Assembly (NCBI RefSeq): GCF_027595165.1
Contig: NZ_CP097291.1
Location: 3,162,001-3,226,000, forward strand
DNA length: 64,000 nucleotides
Source: Providencia sp. PROV188
GTDB taxonomy: Bacteria > Pseudomonadota > Gammaproteobacteria > Enterobacterales > Enterobacteriaceae
Reading direction: 5' to 3'
Part shown: one piece after another, positions 10,513-19,441 of the stretch
Numbering within the stretch: position 1 is the first letter of the stretch
Layout: the number at the start of each line of letters is the position of its first letter
Program-made: the position numbers and the translations under genes
The notes under the pieces: model-generated
Told to the model about the DNA's origin: nothing
What the model saw: only the letters and a program-made list of their open reading frames with translations
Databases searched by the model: none

Positions 10513-10558
10513 TCTCTTATTCCCACTTTCGATCTTTTCCGCATGTTAGATTGCAACC

Positions 10559-10569
10559 GACCGACGGTC
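10559..10569. promoter_or_regulatory. Candidate TetR-type operator upstream of the MFS exporter
   Basis: GACCG-A-CGGTC is an 11-bp odd-length dyad, extended by a further ACCG repeat, 47 bp upstream of the exporter start codon. GACCG/CGGTC half-sites are typical of operators of TetR/AcrR-type repressors of drug exporters. The binding protein is unknown. Confidence 0.45.
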
Positions 10570-10631
10570 AATCAATATTGAGAATAAAAATTATTTGCAA
10601 TTAAAATGAGAAATTCTTTGTTAGCTAAGTA

Positions 10632-10656
10632 TAAAAAAACGGTCTATTGACCGTTT
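10632..10656 (-). terminator. Terminator downstream of the NTF2-like gene
   Basis: On the minus strand AAACGGTC-AATA-GACCGTTT is followed by a T-run, ending the MFS/NTF2-like transcription unit. Confidence 0.85.
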
Positions 10657-10693
10657 CATATTCCACTAAGTAACTATTCTTTCAAAACTTGGG

Positions 10694-11086
10694 TTATTTC
10701 ACCGGTGTTTCATGCAGGTATTTCCAAGTGCACTTTTCATTTTCAACATGAATACACGCAGTTGAGATTCGTAACGATGAAACGCCTTCATTGGTCTGTA
10801 ATTCTTGGTACTGTATCCAGCAATCACTCTCTACCTGCTGTATTGGCACTATATTCTGAATTGCGATGGTCAAATGAGGCTTTTTGCCAGCAAGTTGACT
10901 AAACAACGCAATGACATCTTTGTGGGCGATCCCCTGCCCTTGGATCGTGACCATTTTAAAATCAGGAGCAAAGCTATTCAGTAAAAGCGTTAAACTCTCC
11001 CCCTGATTGCGCCCTGTAAATACATCCTCAATGACCACATGTAAATCAATCACACTTTGTACTGCCAGCGACATTTTAGCGTCCAT
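10694..11086 (-). CDS. NTF2-like (SnoaL/ketosteroid-isomerase fold) protein
   Basis: A 130-residue protein with the pattern of NTF2-like alpha+beta barrels: an N-terminal helix with VIEDVFTGRNQGESLTLLLN, then DFKMVTIQGQGIAHKDVIALF, then strand-rich segments. No catalytic residues can be assigned. Its ATG directly follows the TAG of the upstream MFS gene, so the two are translationally coupled and probably act on related compounds, the exporter removing a molecule that this protein binds or alters. A start at the second Met (codon 5) is possible. Function unknown. Confidence 0.65.
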   Translation of the reverse strand: MDAKMSLAVQSVIDLHVVIEDVFTGRNQGESLTLLLNSFAPDFKMVTIQGQGIAHKDVIALFSQLAGKKPHLTIAIQNIVPIQQVESDCWIQYQELQTNEGVSSLRISTACIHVENEKCTWKYLHETPVK

Positions 11087-12418
11087 CTATTTTCCCTTAA
11101 TGACTGAAATTAACGATAGCAGCCCCAGAATAGCTGCAATGAAAAACGTATATTGGTAACGAACTAACTCTGAAGAAAATGAAACAAGGTTAAAGAGGGA
11201 AATTAATACCACCGTTCCCACACTAAAAGCCACCTGACGGTTAATATTCCACAACACACTACCTTGCAATAAATCCTTATCTTTAAAGTCTATTAATGCA
11301 CTAATTTGCGCCGTATTCGCACTGATCCCACCGCCTGTTCCCATTAATAAATAAGCCATAATGAGCAACATTAATTGGCTTTGGTTATCGACCCAAAACA
11401 GAGTCAAGATCCCAATGCTATGCACAACGATACCCGCAATAAATAGGCTTCGCTTACCTAGACGATGATAAAAATAACCGCCAGTTACCATGGAAATCAA
11501 AGCACCCGCCGCATATACCAGCATAAACATGCCCGTTTGTTGTGCATTAAATCCGATATTATTTTGTAGATTAAAAATATTCAGTAAATTAACGCCCGTA
11601 AAAATTCCCGGCACCGCGTAATAAACAATAAAACCATTACGTAAATTATAATTCTTGAGTAATTGCAGGTTTAAAATCGGTGCTCGGCATTTCTTTGCGT
11701 ACTGTAAATATACAATCAGCAAAGCGGCAGAAAGCGCAAAACTCAATAATGCAAGGGCTAAACTTTGGTAATCATTATAAAAGGAAAATGACATCAATAA
11801 GCTCAGTAAACTGAAACTGACTAACAGCAAGCCAATAATATCGGGCTTTTCTCGCACCTGCTTTTCACTGGATTTTACCCAGCACCAAGCCAACAATGCC
11901 GCCAGCAATGAGAACGGAAGATTAGCAAAGAATACCCACCGCCAAGAAAGAGAATCGATAATCATGCCACCAATTGCCGGAGAAAATGCTGGGGCAATTA
12001 AAGCAACCGTCATGATCATCGTGGATATCTTTTGGCGTTCTTGATTAGGAAATAGAGCAAACACTAAAGCCTGCCCAACTGGAATTAATAACCCCCCAGC
12101 AATTCCCTGAATAAAGCGCCAGAAAATCAAACTATAAATAGAATCACTAAATCCACATAGCCCAACGGAAAGGGAAAATAACAGCATTGAGTAAGCAAGT
12201 AGCTTACGCACCCCCAAACGACCCGCTAACCACAGGCTAACAGGCATAATCAGCACGAGCCCTAAAATATAGGCATTCGCCACCCAAGAGACCATCGACT
12301 GGCTCGCCGAAAATGCCGAAGCGATATCTGGCAATGCAATGGCAGACATAAAAATATTAATACAATCAATGAAAAAGCCGAGAAGAAATACTGTAGCGAT
12401 TTGATAACGGTATGACAT
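11087..12418 (-). CDS. MFS transporter (DHA2/EmrB-like)
   Basis: A 443-residue inner-membrane major facilitator with many hydrophobic segments. The N-terminus has a degenerate DHA2 signature (DCINIFMSAIALPDIASAF in place of LDxxIVNVALP), a motif A-like loop (WLAGRLGVRKLL), and the TM4-5 pattern RFIQGIAGGLLIPVGQAL and APAFSPAIGGMI. It is shorter than classical 14-TM DHA2 pumps. It is divergent from a LysR gene 98 bp away, so that regulator very likely controls it together with the coupled NTF2-like gene. Substrate unknown. Confidence 0.83.
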   Translation of the reverse strand: MSYRYQIATVFLLGFFIDCINIFMSAIALPDIASAFSASQSMVSWVANAYILGLVLIMPVSLWLAGRLGVRKLLAYSMLLFSLSVGLCGFSDSIYSLIFWRFIQGIAGGLLIPVGQALVFALFPNQERQKISTMIMTVALIAPAFSPAIGGMIIDSLSWRWVFFANLPFSLLAALLAWCWVKSSEKQVREKPDIIGLLLVSFSLLSLLMSFSFYNDYQSLALALLSFALSAALLIVYLQYAKKCRAPILNLQLLKNYNLRNGFIVYYAVPGIFTGVNLLNIFNLQNNIGFNAQQTGMFMLVYAAGALISMVTGGYFYHRLGKRSLFIAGIVVHSIGILTLFWVDNQSQLMLLIMAYLLMGTGGGISANTAQISALIDFKDKDLLQGSVLWNINRQVAFSVGTVVLISLFNLVSFSSELVRYQYTFFIAAILGLLSLISVIKGK

Positions 12419-12516
12419 AGCTACCTCCAGTCGCCAAGAGTAGAGTGCCGCCCTTCTCCTGTCGATGCAAAGGAAGTAAAATCATTGTTTAACACAATCA
12501 AACAATCGAATGGATT

Positions 12517-13410
12517 ATGCAAAAAAATCTCAAGCAAATTACCAGCTTTCTTCAAGTTGTAGACTCGGGTTCATTTACCAAAGCCGCAGAGATCTTAGAG
12601 CTAAGCCGTTCGATGGTCAGTATTGATGTTAAACAGCTTGAAAAGAGCTTAAATGTCAGCTTATTGGTGCGAAATACCCGCAATATTGCACTCACTGAAG
12701 TGGGGAAATATTTTTATGATGATTTTAAACGGATTCAATTACAGATAGAGGAAGCCTTTGAGAGAAGCCAAAATTTAGCAACCAACATAACTGGCACATT
12801 ACGTTTCTCTTCAACCAATGAATTTGGGCAACGCTATATTTTGCCTTTACTCCCAGCATTTTGCCGGCAATACCCTCAACTACGCCTACAATACAGTTTT
12901 AACTCTTCTTTTGATGACCTATTAGCTGAAAAGCTCGATATTGCGATTCGATTAGGAAATTTAAAAAACTCCTCATTAAAATCCCGTAAGCTCGGAGAAT
13001 ATGCAATTTATTTGGTCGCCACACCCCAGTTTGCCAATCAATGCTCCATTAAAAATATCGAGGACTTAGCGCATATTCCGTGGGTCACACATTCGTTACT
13101 GAATTTGCAAGATAGCCAATATATTCTGCAGAATTGTCACGGCGAAAAGTTTGGGTTGCCCTTATTAAACAGCCAATATGAATCCAATTCAGCAGAAACC
13201 ATCCGCCAGTTGGCATTAGCCTCATTAGGTGCGGCTATTTGCCCCGCGTGGCTGATTGAAGAAGATTTAAAAGCACAGCGATTAGTGCGGTTGTTGCCTG
13301 AATTCGAGCTACCGAAACAAAACATTCAATTGCTTTATCCCAATACCCAAACTCTACCCGCCAAGACACGGGCATTTATTGAGTTTTTGGTGGGAAAGTT
13401 AAAAGAATAA
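12517..13410 (+). CDS. LysR-family transcriptional regulator
   Basis: A 297-residue LTTR. Residues 1-60 are a winged HTH (ITSFLQVVDSGSFTKAAEIL, then LSRSMVSIDVKQLEKSLNVSLL). Residues ~90-295 are the two-lobed effector-binding domain, with the LAxxGxGIxxxP-like segment LALASLGAAICPAWLIEEDL. It is divergently placed from the MFS/NTF2-like pair, the usual geometry for an LTTR controlling its neighbour and itself. Its stop abuts the stop of the converging HEPN gene with no spacer. Confidence 0.88.
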   Translation: MQKNLKQITSFLQVVDSGSFTKAAEILELSRSMVSIDVKQLEKSLNVSLLVRNTRNIALTEVGKYFYDDFKRIQLQIEEAFERSQNLATNITGTLRFSSTNEFGQRYILPLLPAFCRQYPQLRLQYSFNSSFDDLLAEKLDIAIRLGNLKNSSLKSRKLGEYAIYLVATPQFANQCSIKNIEDLAHIPWVTHSLLNLQDSQYILQNCHGEKFGLPLLNSQYESNSAETIRQLALASLGAAICPAWLIEEDLKAQRLVRLLPEFELPKQNIQLLYPNTQTLPAKTRAFIEFLVGKLKE

Positions 13411-14460
13411 TTAATATCTACGATGAGATTTAGAAATGACACCTATAATTTCATCTGTTCTTTTCACTAAAATGAACTGAGATTTTGATTTTTTAAAAAT
13501 CATAGCTGTTTTACTGAAACTCTCTTCATGCCCACATTCATGATAATTATTATTTAAACTTAATTCTTTACAGATATTTTTAAATTTATAGTCAGTTAAA
13601 TCTATAGCGATACTTTTTCCATCAACATCGATTAAATTTATTATAAAATTAAAAATATCTTTATGTTCTAGAACTGATAAAACTTTGCCATCTTTATTCT
13701 TCACTAAAATAAATCTTGCTTTAGGTATTTCTGATAAAAAGATATTCTCATTTATTTCAATAAAGTCATTATCACATCGTTCACTAAAATGTGGTCTAGG
13801 CTCACCAGTCGGACTAGGTGATGTACGCAGCATTTCATTCACAGTGGAATAGTGCTTAACCCATCTACTTGTTTCTAAAGAAATCCAATTAATAACGTCA
13901 ATTACTTGAGAGTGCAATGTTGAAATATCTAAATCATGAATAGGCTCGTAGTGAGCAATTCTATTTCTAAGTTTATTAATATTTTTAATTATCTTTTGAA
14001 ATTCTTTTCTTGTGGTTATGTGATGGGGCGTCAATACTTTCATATTTTTCTGCCAAAACACTCTGTCATATTCTGCTCTAAATAAATTAGACCAAAAATC
14101 GAAAGATAACTCAGCAATGACATTTTCAGTATGCTTCATATCACACCGTCTAAATGCGGTATCAAGACTATTTAAACTTTCCGATGTTAGATTAGAACGA
14201 AATGCCTGTTGATTAGCCCAATCATCGCCATATAATATTTTAAATATTCTATTGATTCGATTTCTTAATGACACCTCTAACATATGTAATGGAAATAAAA
14301 AGGCTTTGGAAATTCGGGCATTATATAAATATAAATTAAATGCATATATTTCATTAAAGCCCGCTTTCTTTAAATAAGCCGAAAATCGATTATCCGAAAT
14401 ATTTTCTTTTATTGTATTTATATTACTATCATAAATATAAGTGACTTGACTTTCTGCCAT
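13411..14460 (-). CDS. Abi_2-like HEPN protein with C-terminal CBS-like pair (candidate defence gene)
   Basis: The N-terminal ~210 residues resemble the Abi_2/AbiD-AbiF group of abortive-infection proteins: LYLYNARISKAFLFPLHMLE, then EVSLRNRINRIF, then the HEPN ribonuclease motif R-X4-H at residues 165-170 (RNRIAHYEPIHD). Residues ~248-275 (FILVKNKDGKVLSVLEHKDI) and ~316-347 (SQFILVKRTDEIIGVIS) look like two CBS half-motifs, which usually bind adenine nucleotides. This part is my reading by eye. The gene is more A+T-rich than its neighbours and stands between a LysR gene and the nickel importer, suggesting horizontal gain. A nucleotide-gated RNase that halts growth on infection is a reasonable guess, not a demonstrated role. 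No partner or antitoxin gene is adjacent. Confidence 0.65.
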   Translation of the reverse strand: MAESQVTYIYDSNINTIKENISDNRFSAYLKKAGFNEIYAFNLYLYNARISKAFLFPLHMLEVSLRNRINRIFKILYGDDWANQQAFRSNLTSESLNSLDTAFRRCDMKHTENVIAELSFDFWSNLFRAEYDRVFWQKNMKVLTPHHITTRKEFQKIIKNINKLRNRIAHYEPIHDLDISTLHSQVIDVINWISLETSRWVKHYSTVNEMLRTSPSPTGEPRPHFSERCDNDFIEINENIFLSEIPKARFILVKNKDGKVLSVLEHKDIFNFIINLIDVDGKSIAIDLTDYKFKNICKELSLNNNYHECGHEESFSKTAMIFKKSKSQFILVKRTDEIIGVISKSHRRY

Positions 14461-14536
14461 ATCCCTCTAGAATCCCTATCAGAGCAGTTGATGTGGTCCC
14501 TCTGTAAAACATGCACCCTCAACAATCTATTTAGAG

Positions 14537-14567
14537 CCCCGAGATAGGCATATTGTCCCTCTCGGGG
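14537..14567. other. Stem-loop in the spacer between the HEPN gene and nikE
   Basis: CCCCGAGA and TCTCGGGG form an 8-bp stem around a 15-nt loop, followed on the plus strand by TTTCGC. It is not next to the end of a plus-strand gene, so its role is unclear. It could be a remnant of a lost gene's terminator. Confidence 0.4.
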
Positions 14568-14634
14568 TTTCGCATTTCTAGGGCATCATAACCTTTTTAA
14601 AATAAACCAATCAATATCGAAACCTCTAATACCG

Positions 14635-15231
14635 CTATTGTGGAGCCACTGTCCACACCTTGGTACACACTTTCTCTAGCAGCGCTTTATTGTGGCTAAA
14701 AACAATCATCGCAAGAGGGCGTTGCTGTGAAATACGGATCAAATGCTGCCACACTTCCTTTTGAAGATGGGCATCTAATTGGGCTGTGATTTCATCGGCG
14801 ATCAACACTTTGGTACGAGGATCGAGGGCGCGAAGTAAAGCTACCCGCGCCAGTTCTCCGCCCGATAACTCGCTGGGGCGTCGCTCTAACCATTGCGGTT
14901 TGATGGAAAGATAATCTAACCATTGGGCATCCGGTTCCCACGCATCACGAACACTGGAACCCACGGTACGATAGGGATTAAAGCTTTTTTCTGGGTGCTG
15001 GGGGACTAGCTGGATTGGGCAATAACCGCGATGGGGAACTGGCGCACCATTCAATAAAATTTGTCCATGTGTTGGTTGTTGCCACTGACCCAGCACACGT
15101 CCTAGCGTCGTTTTCCCAAATCCACTGGGAGCGGAAATACCCAGCCGTTCATTGTCTGCTAATGACAAATTCAGGTTATCCCACAATGTCCTACCCGCTT
15201 GCTCAATACGCAGATTTTGAATCTCTAGCAT
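14635..15231 (-). CDS. nikE: Nickel ABC transporter ATP-binding protein NikE-like
   Basis: This is the second ATPase of a peptide/nickel-type ABC importer. It contains Walker A (SGFGKTTLG), a Q-loop (LVPQHPEKSFNPYR), the LSGGE signature (SELSGGELARVALLRAL), Walker B (KVLIADEITAQLD) and an H-loop (IVFSHN). The ATG at 15231 is chosen because GGAGG lies 7 nt upstream; the frame extends six codons further without its own ribosome site. It is short (198 residues) for the family and lacks the usual C-terminal oligopeptide extension. It is last of five genes, nikABCDE. Nickel as substrate is inferred from the adjoining hydrogenase genes. Confidence 0.82.
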   Translation of the reverse strand: MLEIQNLRIEQAGRTLWDNLNLSLADNERLGISAPSGFGKTTLGRVLGQWQQPTHGQILLNGAPVPHRGYCPIQLVPQHPEKSFNPYRTVGSSVRDAWEPDAQWLDYLSIKPQWLERRPSELSGGELARVALLRALDPRTKVLIADEITAQLDAHLQKEVWQHLIRISQQRPLAMIVFSHNKALLEKVCTKVWTVAPQ

Positions 15232-15235
15232 CTGG

Positions 15236-16021
15236 CTACCTCCACTCATCCAACATCATAAATTGATGTTCAGGCAGGGCATTCCATAAAGATTGGATCC
15301 ATTGTCCGCCACCACCTTGTTTGAGTTTTTGGCTACTCAGTACTTCTTCAAGCGCACCATTACGCAGTAGTGCCACGCGATCGGCGAAACGCACCGCCAT
15401 AGAAAGGTCATGAGTTACCCATAACACACCGCGGCCATCGCGGCATAAGGATTTGATATTATCGAGCAACTGCGCAGCATGCTCATCATCCAGCCATGAA
15501 GAGATCTCATCGGCGAGAATATATTCCGCACGCGAAAGTGTGGCGCTGCTCGCCAATACCCTTTTTGCCATTCCTCCTGAGAGCTGGCTTGGGTAGTGAT
15601 TCACTAGGCTCGATTGCAAACTGTATTCTTGTAGGTGTCGTGCCACATCGTGCATTTTTATATGCTGCCCACTGAGTACCGCGGCGCGTTCGAGCTGAGG
15701 ACCAATCTGAATTAATGGATTTAACGCACTCACCCCTTGGGGCACATAGCACAACGAATTCCCGCGATACTGAGATTTGGTTTTCTCCGTCAGGGCTTGA
15801 CCATTCAGTTCGATATTCCCTTTGCAGCGCATATTCTCTGGCAATAATCCTAATGCGCTTTGTAGTAATAAACTTTTGCCTTCACCACTGCCGCCAATCA
15901 GCGCCACCATTTCACCAGGTTGAATATCCAATGAAATATCTTGCAGTAATGGAGACCATTGCTTTTTGCCCAACCAACGATATTGCGCCACATCAATGGT
16001 CAGATTTTCAAATTTCAGCAT
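15236..16021 (-). CDS. nikD: Nickel ABC transporter ATP-binding protein NikD-like
   Basis: First ATPase of the importer. Walker A is GGSGEGKSLLLQ, the Q-loop YVPQGVSALNPLIQ, the signature SQLSGGMAKRVLASSA, Walker B YILADEISSWLD, and the H-loop VLWVTHDLSMAVRFADR. The ATG at 16021 has GGGGAGCAAC before it and gives a family-like start (MLKFENLTID). It overlaps the end of nikC by 7 nt and is followed by nikE after 4 nt, so the genes are translationally coupled. It would energise import with NikE at the cytoplasmic face. Confidence 0.83.
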   Translation of the reverse strand: MLKFENLTIDVAQYRWLGKKQWSPLLQDISLDIQPGEMVALIGGSGEGKSLLLQSALGLLPENMRCKGNIELNGQALTEKTKSQYRGNSLCYVPQGVSALNPLIQIGPQLERAAVLSGQHIKMHDVARHLQEYSLQSSLVNHYPSQLSGGMAKRVLASSATLSRAEYILADEISSWLDDEHAAQLLDNIKSLCRDGRGVLWVTHDLSMAVRFADRVALLRNGALEEVLSSQKLKQGGGGQWIQSLWNALPEHQFMMLDEWR

Positions 16022-16827
16022 GTTGCTCCCCTTAACCACAATTGTTGAGCCGATTTCGCAAATTGGTCAAATAGTAGAACTAACCCCATCAATGCCGCAC
16101 CGGGGAAAACGACCATCCACCATGCACCAGTACTCAAATAACGTAACGCTTCAGAAAGCAGGATACCCAGTGATGGCTCATGGGGTGCGAGCCCGAACCC
16201 GAGGAAACTTAGTGCGGCGCTGTGTAACACAGAATGCGGAAACATTAATAATGTCCCAACCATCCATTGAGGAAGTAACATCGGTAAATAATGGTAGCGT
16301 AAACGCTCAAACGCGCTGTTACCTATACGATGGGATAGCATGATGTAATCAGTTTGCTGAACCCGTAGCAGTTCTGAACGCAAGATTAATGTCAATTTAG
16401 GCCAGTGGGTTAATGCCACCGCCCAAATCACCCCCATCTTTCCGCCACCCAGCGTAAAGCAGATCAGCACCAATAGCAGTAAATGTGGTAGAGCAAGGAG
16501 CGCATCAATAATACCGCGTACTACATAATCCATGCTTTTATTGAGTGAAGATAACCCCGCCATCACCAAGGCGATAATGCCGCTGGTTATCGACGCGGTT
16601 AAACCAATTTGTAAACTGGTAGCAAGCCCTTGAAATGTACGCTCAAATAAATCGCGCCCTAAATTATCTGTCCCAAATAAGTGCAGTAATGACGGCGCCT
16701 GTCGCCTATCGAGCAAGCTCATTTCAATATCAGACGAAAGCAACCAAAAAGCGTAGCCACCTAATAAAATCAGGCAACTTAATGAAAGGATTAATTTAAT
16801 CAGTGCGCGATTAGGATTATAGGTCAT
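16015..16827 (-). CDS. nikC: Nickel ABC transporter permease NikC-like
   Basis: A 270-residue inner-membrane permease of the DppC/NikC class with about six hydrophobic segments. The N-terminal family motif GTDNLGRDLFERTFQGLATS and the EAA-loop region (ILRSELLRVQQTDYIMLSHR; GLAPHEPSLGILLSEAL) are visible. It overlaps nikB by 4 nt (ATGA) and nikD by 7 nt. It would form the heterodimeric channel with NikB. Confidence 0.85.
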   Translation of the reverse strand: MTYNPNRALIKLILSLSCLILLGGYAFWLLSSDIEMSLLDRRQAPSLLHLFGTDNLGRDLFERTFQGLATSLQIGLTASITSGIIALVMAGLSSLNKSMDYVVRGIIDALLALPHLLLLVLICFTLGGGKMGVIWAVALTHWPKLTLILRSELLRVQQTDYIMLSHRIGNSAFERLRYHYLPMLLPQWMVGTLLMFPHSVLHSAALSFLGFGLAPHEPSLGILLSEALRYLSTGAWWMVVFPGAALMGLVLLFDQFAKSAQQLWLRGATC

Positions 16828-17792
16828 GATTCTCTTATCACTCCCTTATTCACCCGTTTCAATAGCAAATCCGCCATCGTATTACTGAAGAAAATCAGCA
16901 CGGCGCACAGCATCACAATCCCCATTAACAATGGCACATCTCCGCGTAATCCAGCATCAATGGTGGCTTGTCCTAACCCTGGGTACGCAAACACTTTCTC
17001 CGCCAACAATGCGCCACTAAAAAGCTCGCCGACAGAGGCAAACTGCAAGCAAATCGCAGGGGTGATAGCGTGTTTAAGCACATGGAAGCCCATCATTGAC
17101 CAGCCTTTATCCCCTTGCGCTTGTGCGTAATGAATAAATTCGCTATTCATCACTTCAGCCACTTTGGCGCGGGTGTGTAAGGCAATGGTACCCACGCCCA
17201 ACATGCCAAGGGCAATGACGGGTAAAATTAAATGCTGAACTTTTTGTGAGAATGTGGCGGTCTGTTCATCTAAGCCTATTGGCCATGCGCAGCAAATTGG
17301 CGCCCATTTTAAAGAAACCGCGAACAGAGACAGCAGCAATAAGCCTATCCAAAAGACCGGGATTGAGGCGAGTAAATAACAAAATGCCGAAATGATTTTG
17401 TCAGGCCAGCGGTTTAAGTAGCGCCCTGCAACTAACCCAAGCCCGAACCCGACCACGCCGGAAAATACCCACGCACTGCCGAGCAAAGCCAGTGACGGAA
17501 CAATACGGTCAGAAATCACTTGTAAAACAGGGGTATTGTACAACATCGAATACCCCAAATCCCCTTGAAGCATTTGTGAAAACCAGCGCCAGAACTGCAT
17601 CCAGAGCGGTTGGTCAAGCCCCCAACGCGCTGCAATCAGCGGGTATTGCTCCGGGGGCACATGCATCAAGTCGTTACCAATATAGGCTTTGATCGGATCA
17701 ATCGGCGAGTAACTTAGTAGGATAAAAATCCCCAGCGCGGTTACCGTTAATAAGCAGATAAATCGCAATAAAAGCCCAAAGGTTGTTCGCAT
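16824..17792 (-). CDS. nikB: Nickel ABC transporter permease NikB-like
   Basis: A 322-residue inner-membrane permease of the DppB/NikB class. It shows the typical N-terminus ending PIDPIKAYIGNDL, the GLDQPLWMQFWRWFSQMLQGDLGYSM region, LLASIPVFWIGLLLL, and the C-terminal AEKVFAYPGLGQATIDAGLRGD motif. Its start overlaps the nikA stop by 1 nt. It pairs with NikC to form the translocation pore. Confidence 0.86.
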   Translation of the reverse strand: MRTTFGLLLRFICLLTVTALGIFILLSYSPIDPIKAYIGNDLMHVPPEQYPLIAARWGLDQPLWMQFWRWFSQMLQGDLGYSMLYNTPVLQVISDRIVPSLALLGSAWVFSGVVGFGLGLVAGRYLNRWPDKIISAFCYLLASIPVFWIGLLLLSLFAVSLKWAPICCAWPIGLDEQTATFSQKVQHLILPVIALGMLGVGTIALHTRAKVAEVMNSEFIHYAQAQGDKGWSMMGFHVLKHAITPAICLQFASVGELFSGALLAEKVFAYPGLGQATIDAGLRGDVPLLMGIVMLCAVLIFFSNTMADLLLKRVNKGVIRES

Positions 17793-19372
17793 TACTTACA
17801 AGTCCACTTCCATTCATCGACGTTATTCAACACAGACCAAGAGCCGTGAATTTCAGGAGCACTTTTACCTAAATCAACACATTGATTTGATAAGTAAATA
17901 TGCTGAACATTCATCAACCATGCCCATGCTGCATCCCCTTGAATGCCAACGCCCACTTTGCCATTCCAGTCCACTTGCTGCCATAACGGGATGGCGGCAT
18001 CCTGGTCTGGCTGACGCAATGCTTCTTCGATAATTTCATCCACTGCGGGATTTTTATAGTAACCGGCGTTATAGAAACCGACACCCGCAGCTTTGCTGCT
18101 GTAGTTATGGACTAACTCCATTGGGTCGAGGCTGCCCCAGCCAAACAGTGTCGGGTTAGCATGCATATGCAATTCAACCGTTTCCCAGCTACCTGATTTT
18201 AAATCCATTTCAATACCGAGCGGTTTTAAGCTTGAGCGAATGGCTTGGGCTAAATCGCGGCGAGTCGTGTCACCACTGGCATACCACAGGGTTAATTTCG
18301 CTACTTTGCCATTTTTCTCTCTTAAACCGTCTTTATTTAGCTTCCAGCCAGCCTCTTCCAAAATGACCTTCGCTTTGTCTAAATCCCCATCTTTGAATGA
18401 CGATTTAGGGTTATTCCAAGGTAACCCAGCAACACCGGTATAAGCCGGAACAGCAAAGCCTTCAAGAACAGATTCCGCGAGCAACTTGCGGTCTAATGCA
18501 TAGTTAATGGCTTTACGAATAGCCACATCGGAGGTGATATCATTACCGATTGGGTTGCCCTGCGCATCTTTTTCGCCAGCAGGCGGGATTGGGAATGAGA
18601 TCCCTCGGTTTTCGACGCTGTAACGCTCAATTAGCTTCATGTTAGGGACATTATTAGCATTGCTTGCCACGGCAGGTGGAATGCGCACAACTTCAAGCTG
18701 AGCGCTCTGGGCAGCAGCAAATGCGGCATCTTCATCAAGGAATACAAACACCATTTTGCCGTAATCATTTTTAGGACCGGCATAGTATGGGTTTTGCTCA
18801 ACAATCAGTTGTTGACCCGGTTGGAAAGCCACTAAACGGTATGGGCCTGCCCCAATCGGCTTATGCGCGTAAGTTTTTGCATCGTACTTATCCGCAGAGA
18901 CGATCCCTAACGATCCCAACACATTAATAAAGGTACTTTGTGGGGAGGATAAAGTGATTTTCACGGTCAGCGGATTAACTTCTTCGGCTTTCGCGAAATT
19001 ACCCATATCCACTTTACCGCCGCTCGCCGCCGCATTGTTGTAGCTGAAGACCACATCTTTTGCCGTTAGCGGTGAACCATCCGAGAATTTCAGATCCTTT
19101 TTCAAGGTCAGTATCCACTCTTTACCATCCGCATTATGCGTGTAGCTTTCGAGCATATAACTGTGCCAAGAAAGATCCGCTTTTTGCTTTAAGAGTGGAC
19201 TATGCAGGAGCAAGTAACTACCGTGGCTCCAACCCAACATTGGGTCAAAACCTTCAGTGGGTTCTGCGCCAATGGCAAGTCGTAAAGTGTGTGTAGATGA
19301 TGCTGGCTCAGCCGCTTGTGCTTGCAGGGTAAATCCCATTAAACACATGGCAACCGCTAATTTTTTAATCAT
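17792..19372 (-). CDS. nikA: Periplasmic substrate-binding protein NikA/YntA-like
   Basis: The 526-residue protein begins with a Sec signal peptide (MIKKLAVAMCLMGFTLQAQA, cleaved before AEP) and belongs to the SBP_bac_5 family: DGSPLTAKDVVFSYNNA, KPIGAGPYRLVAFQPGQQL and AIRKAINYALDRKLLAESVL are its landmarks. This family carries peptides or nickel (NikA, Yersinia YntA). Its place just after hypE and before matching permease and ATPase genes makes a nickel-chelate ligand likely. A 69-bp spacer with GGTACC dyads separates it from hypE, so it could have its own control point. Confidence 0.82.
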   Translation of the reverse strand: MIKKLAVAMCLMGFTLQAQAAEPASSTHTLRLAIGAEPTEGFDPMLGWSHGSYLLLHSPLLKQKADLSWHSYMLESYTHNADGKEWILTLKKDLKFSDGSPLTAKDVVFSYNNAAASGGKVDMGNFAKAEEVNPLTVKITLSSPQSTFINVLGSLGIVSADKYDAKTYAHKPIGAGPYRLVAFQPGQQLIVEQNPYYAGPKNDYGKMVFVFLDEDAAFAAAQSAQLEVVRIPPAVASNANNVPNMKLIERYSVENRGISFPIPPAGEKDAQGNPIGNDITSDVAIRKAINYALDRKLLAESVLEGFAVPAYTGVAGLPWNNPKSSFKDGDLDKAKVILEEAGWKLNKDGLREKNGKVAKLTLWYASGDTTRRDLAQAIRSSLKPLGIEMDLKSGSWETVELHMHANPTLFGWGSLDPMELVHNYSSKAAGVGFYNAGYYKNPAVDEIIEEALRQPDQDAAIPLWQQVDWNGKVGVGIQGDAAWAWLMNVQHIYLSNQCVDLGKSAPEIHGSWSVLNNVDEWKWTCK

Positions 19373-19403
19373 ATATCCCTCTAACCGGTGATTTTTTCAT
19401 TTC

Positions 19404-19435
19404 GGTACCCTTTTCAGGTACCGTTTTTAGGGTAC
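19404..19435. promoter_or_regulatory. GGTACC dyads between hypE and nikA
   Basis: Two copies of GGTACC (19404-19409 and 19417-19422), 7 nt apart, and a GGGTAC at 19430 lie in the 69-bp hypE-nikA spacer. Each GGTACC is itself a palindrome and the pair can form a hairpin. It does not match the NikR consensus GTATGA-N16-TCATAC. A metal-responsive operator or an mRNA processing hairpin are both possible. Confidence 0.35.
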
Positions 19436-19441
19436 AAATAA

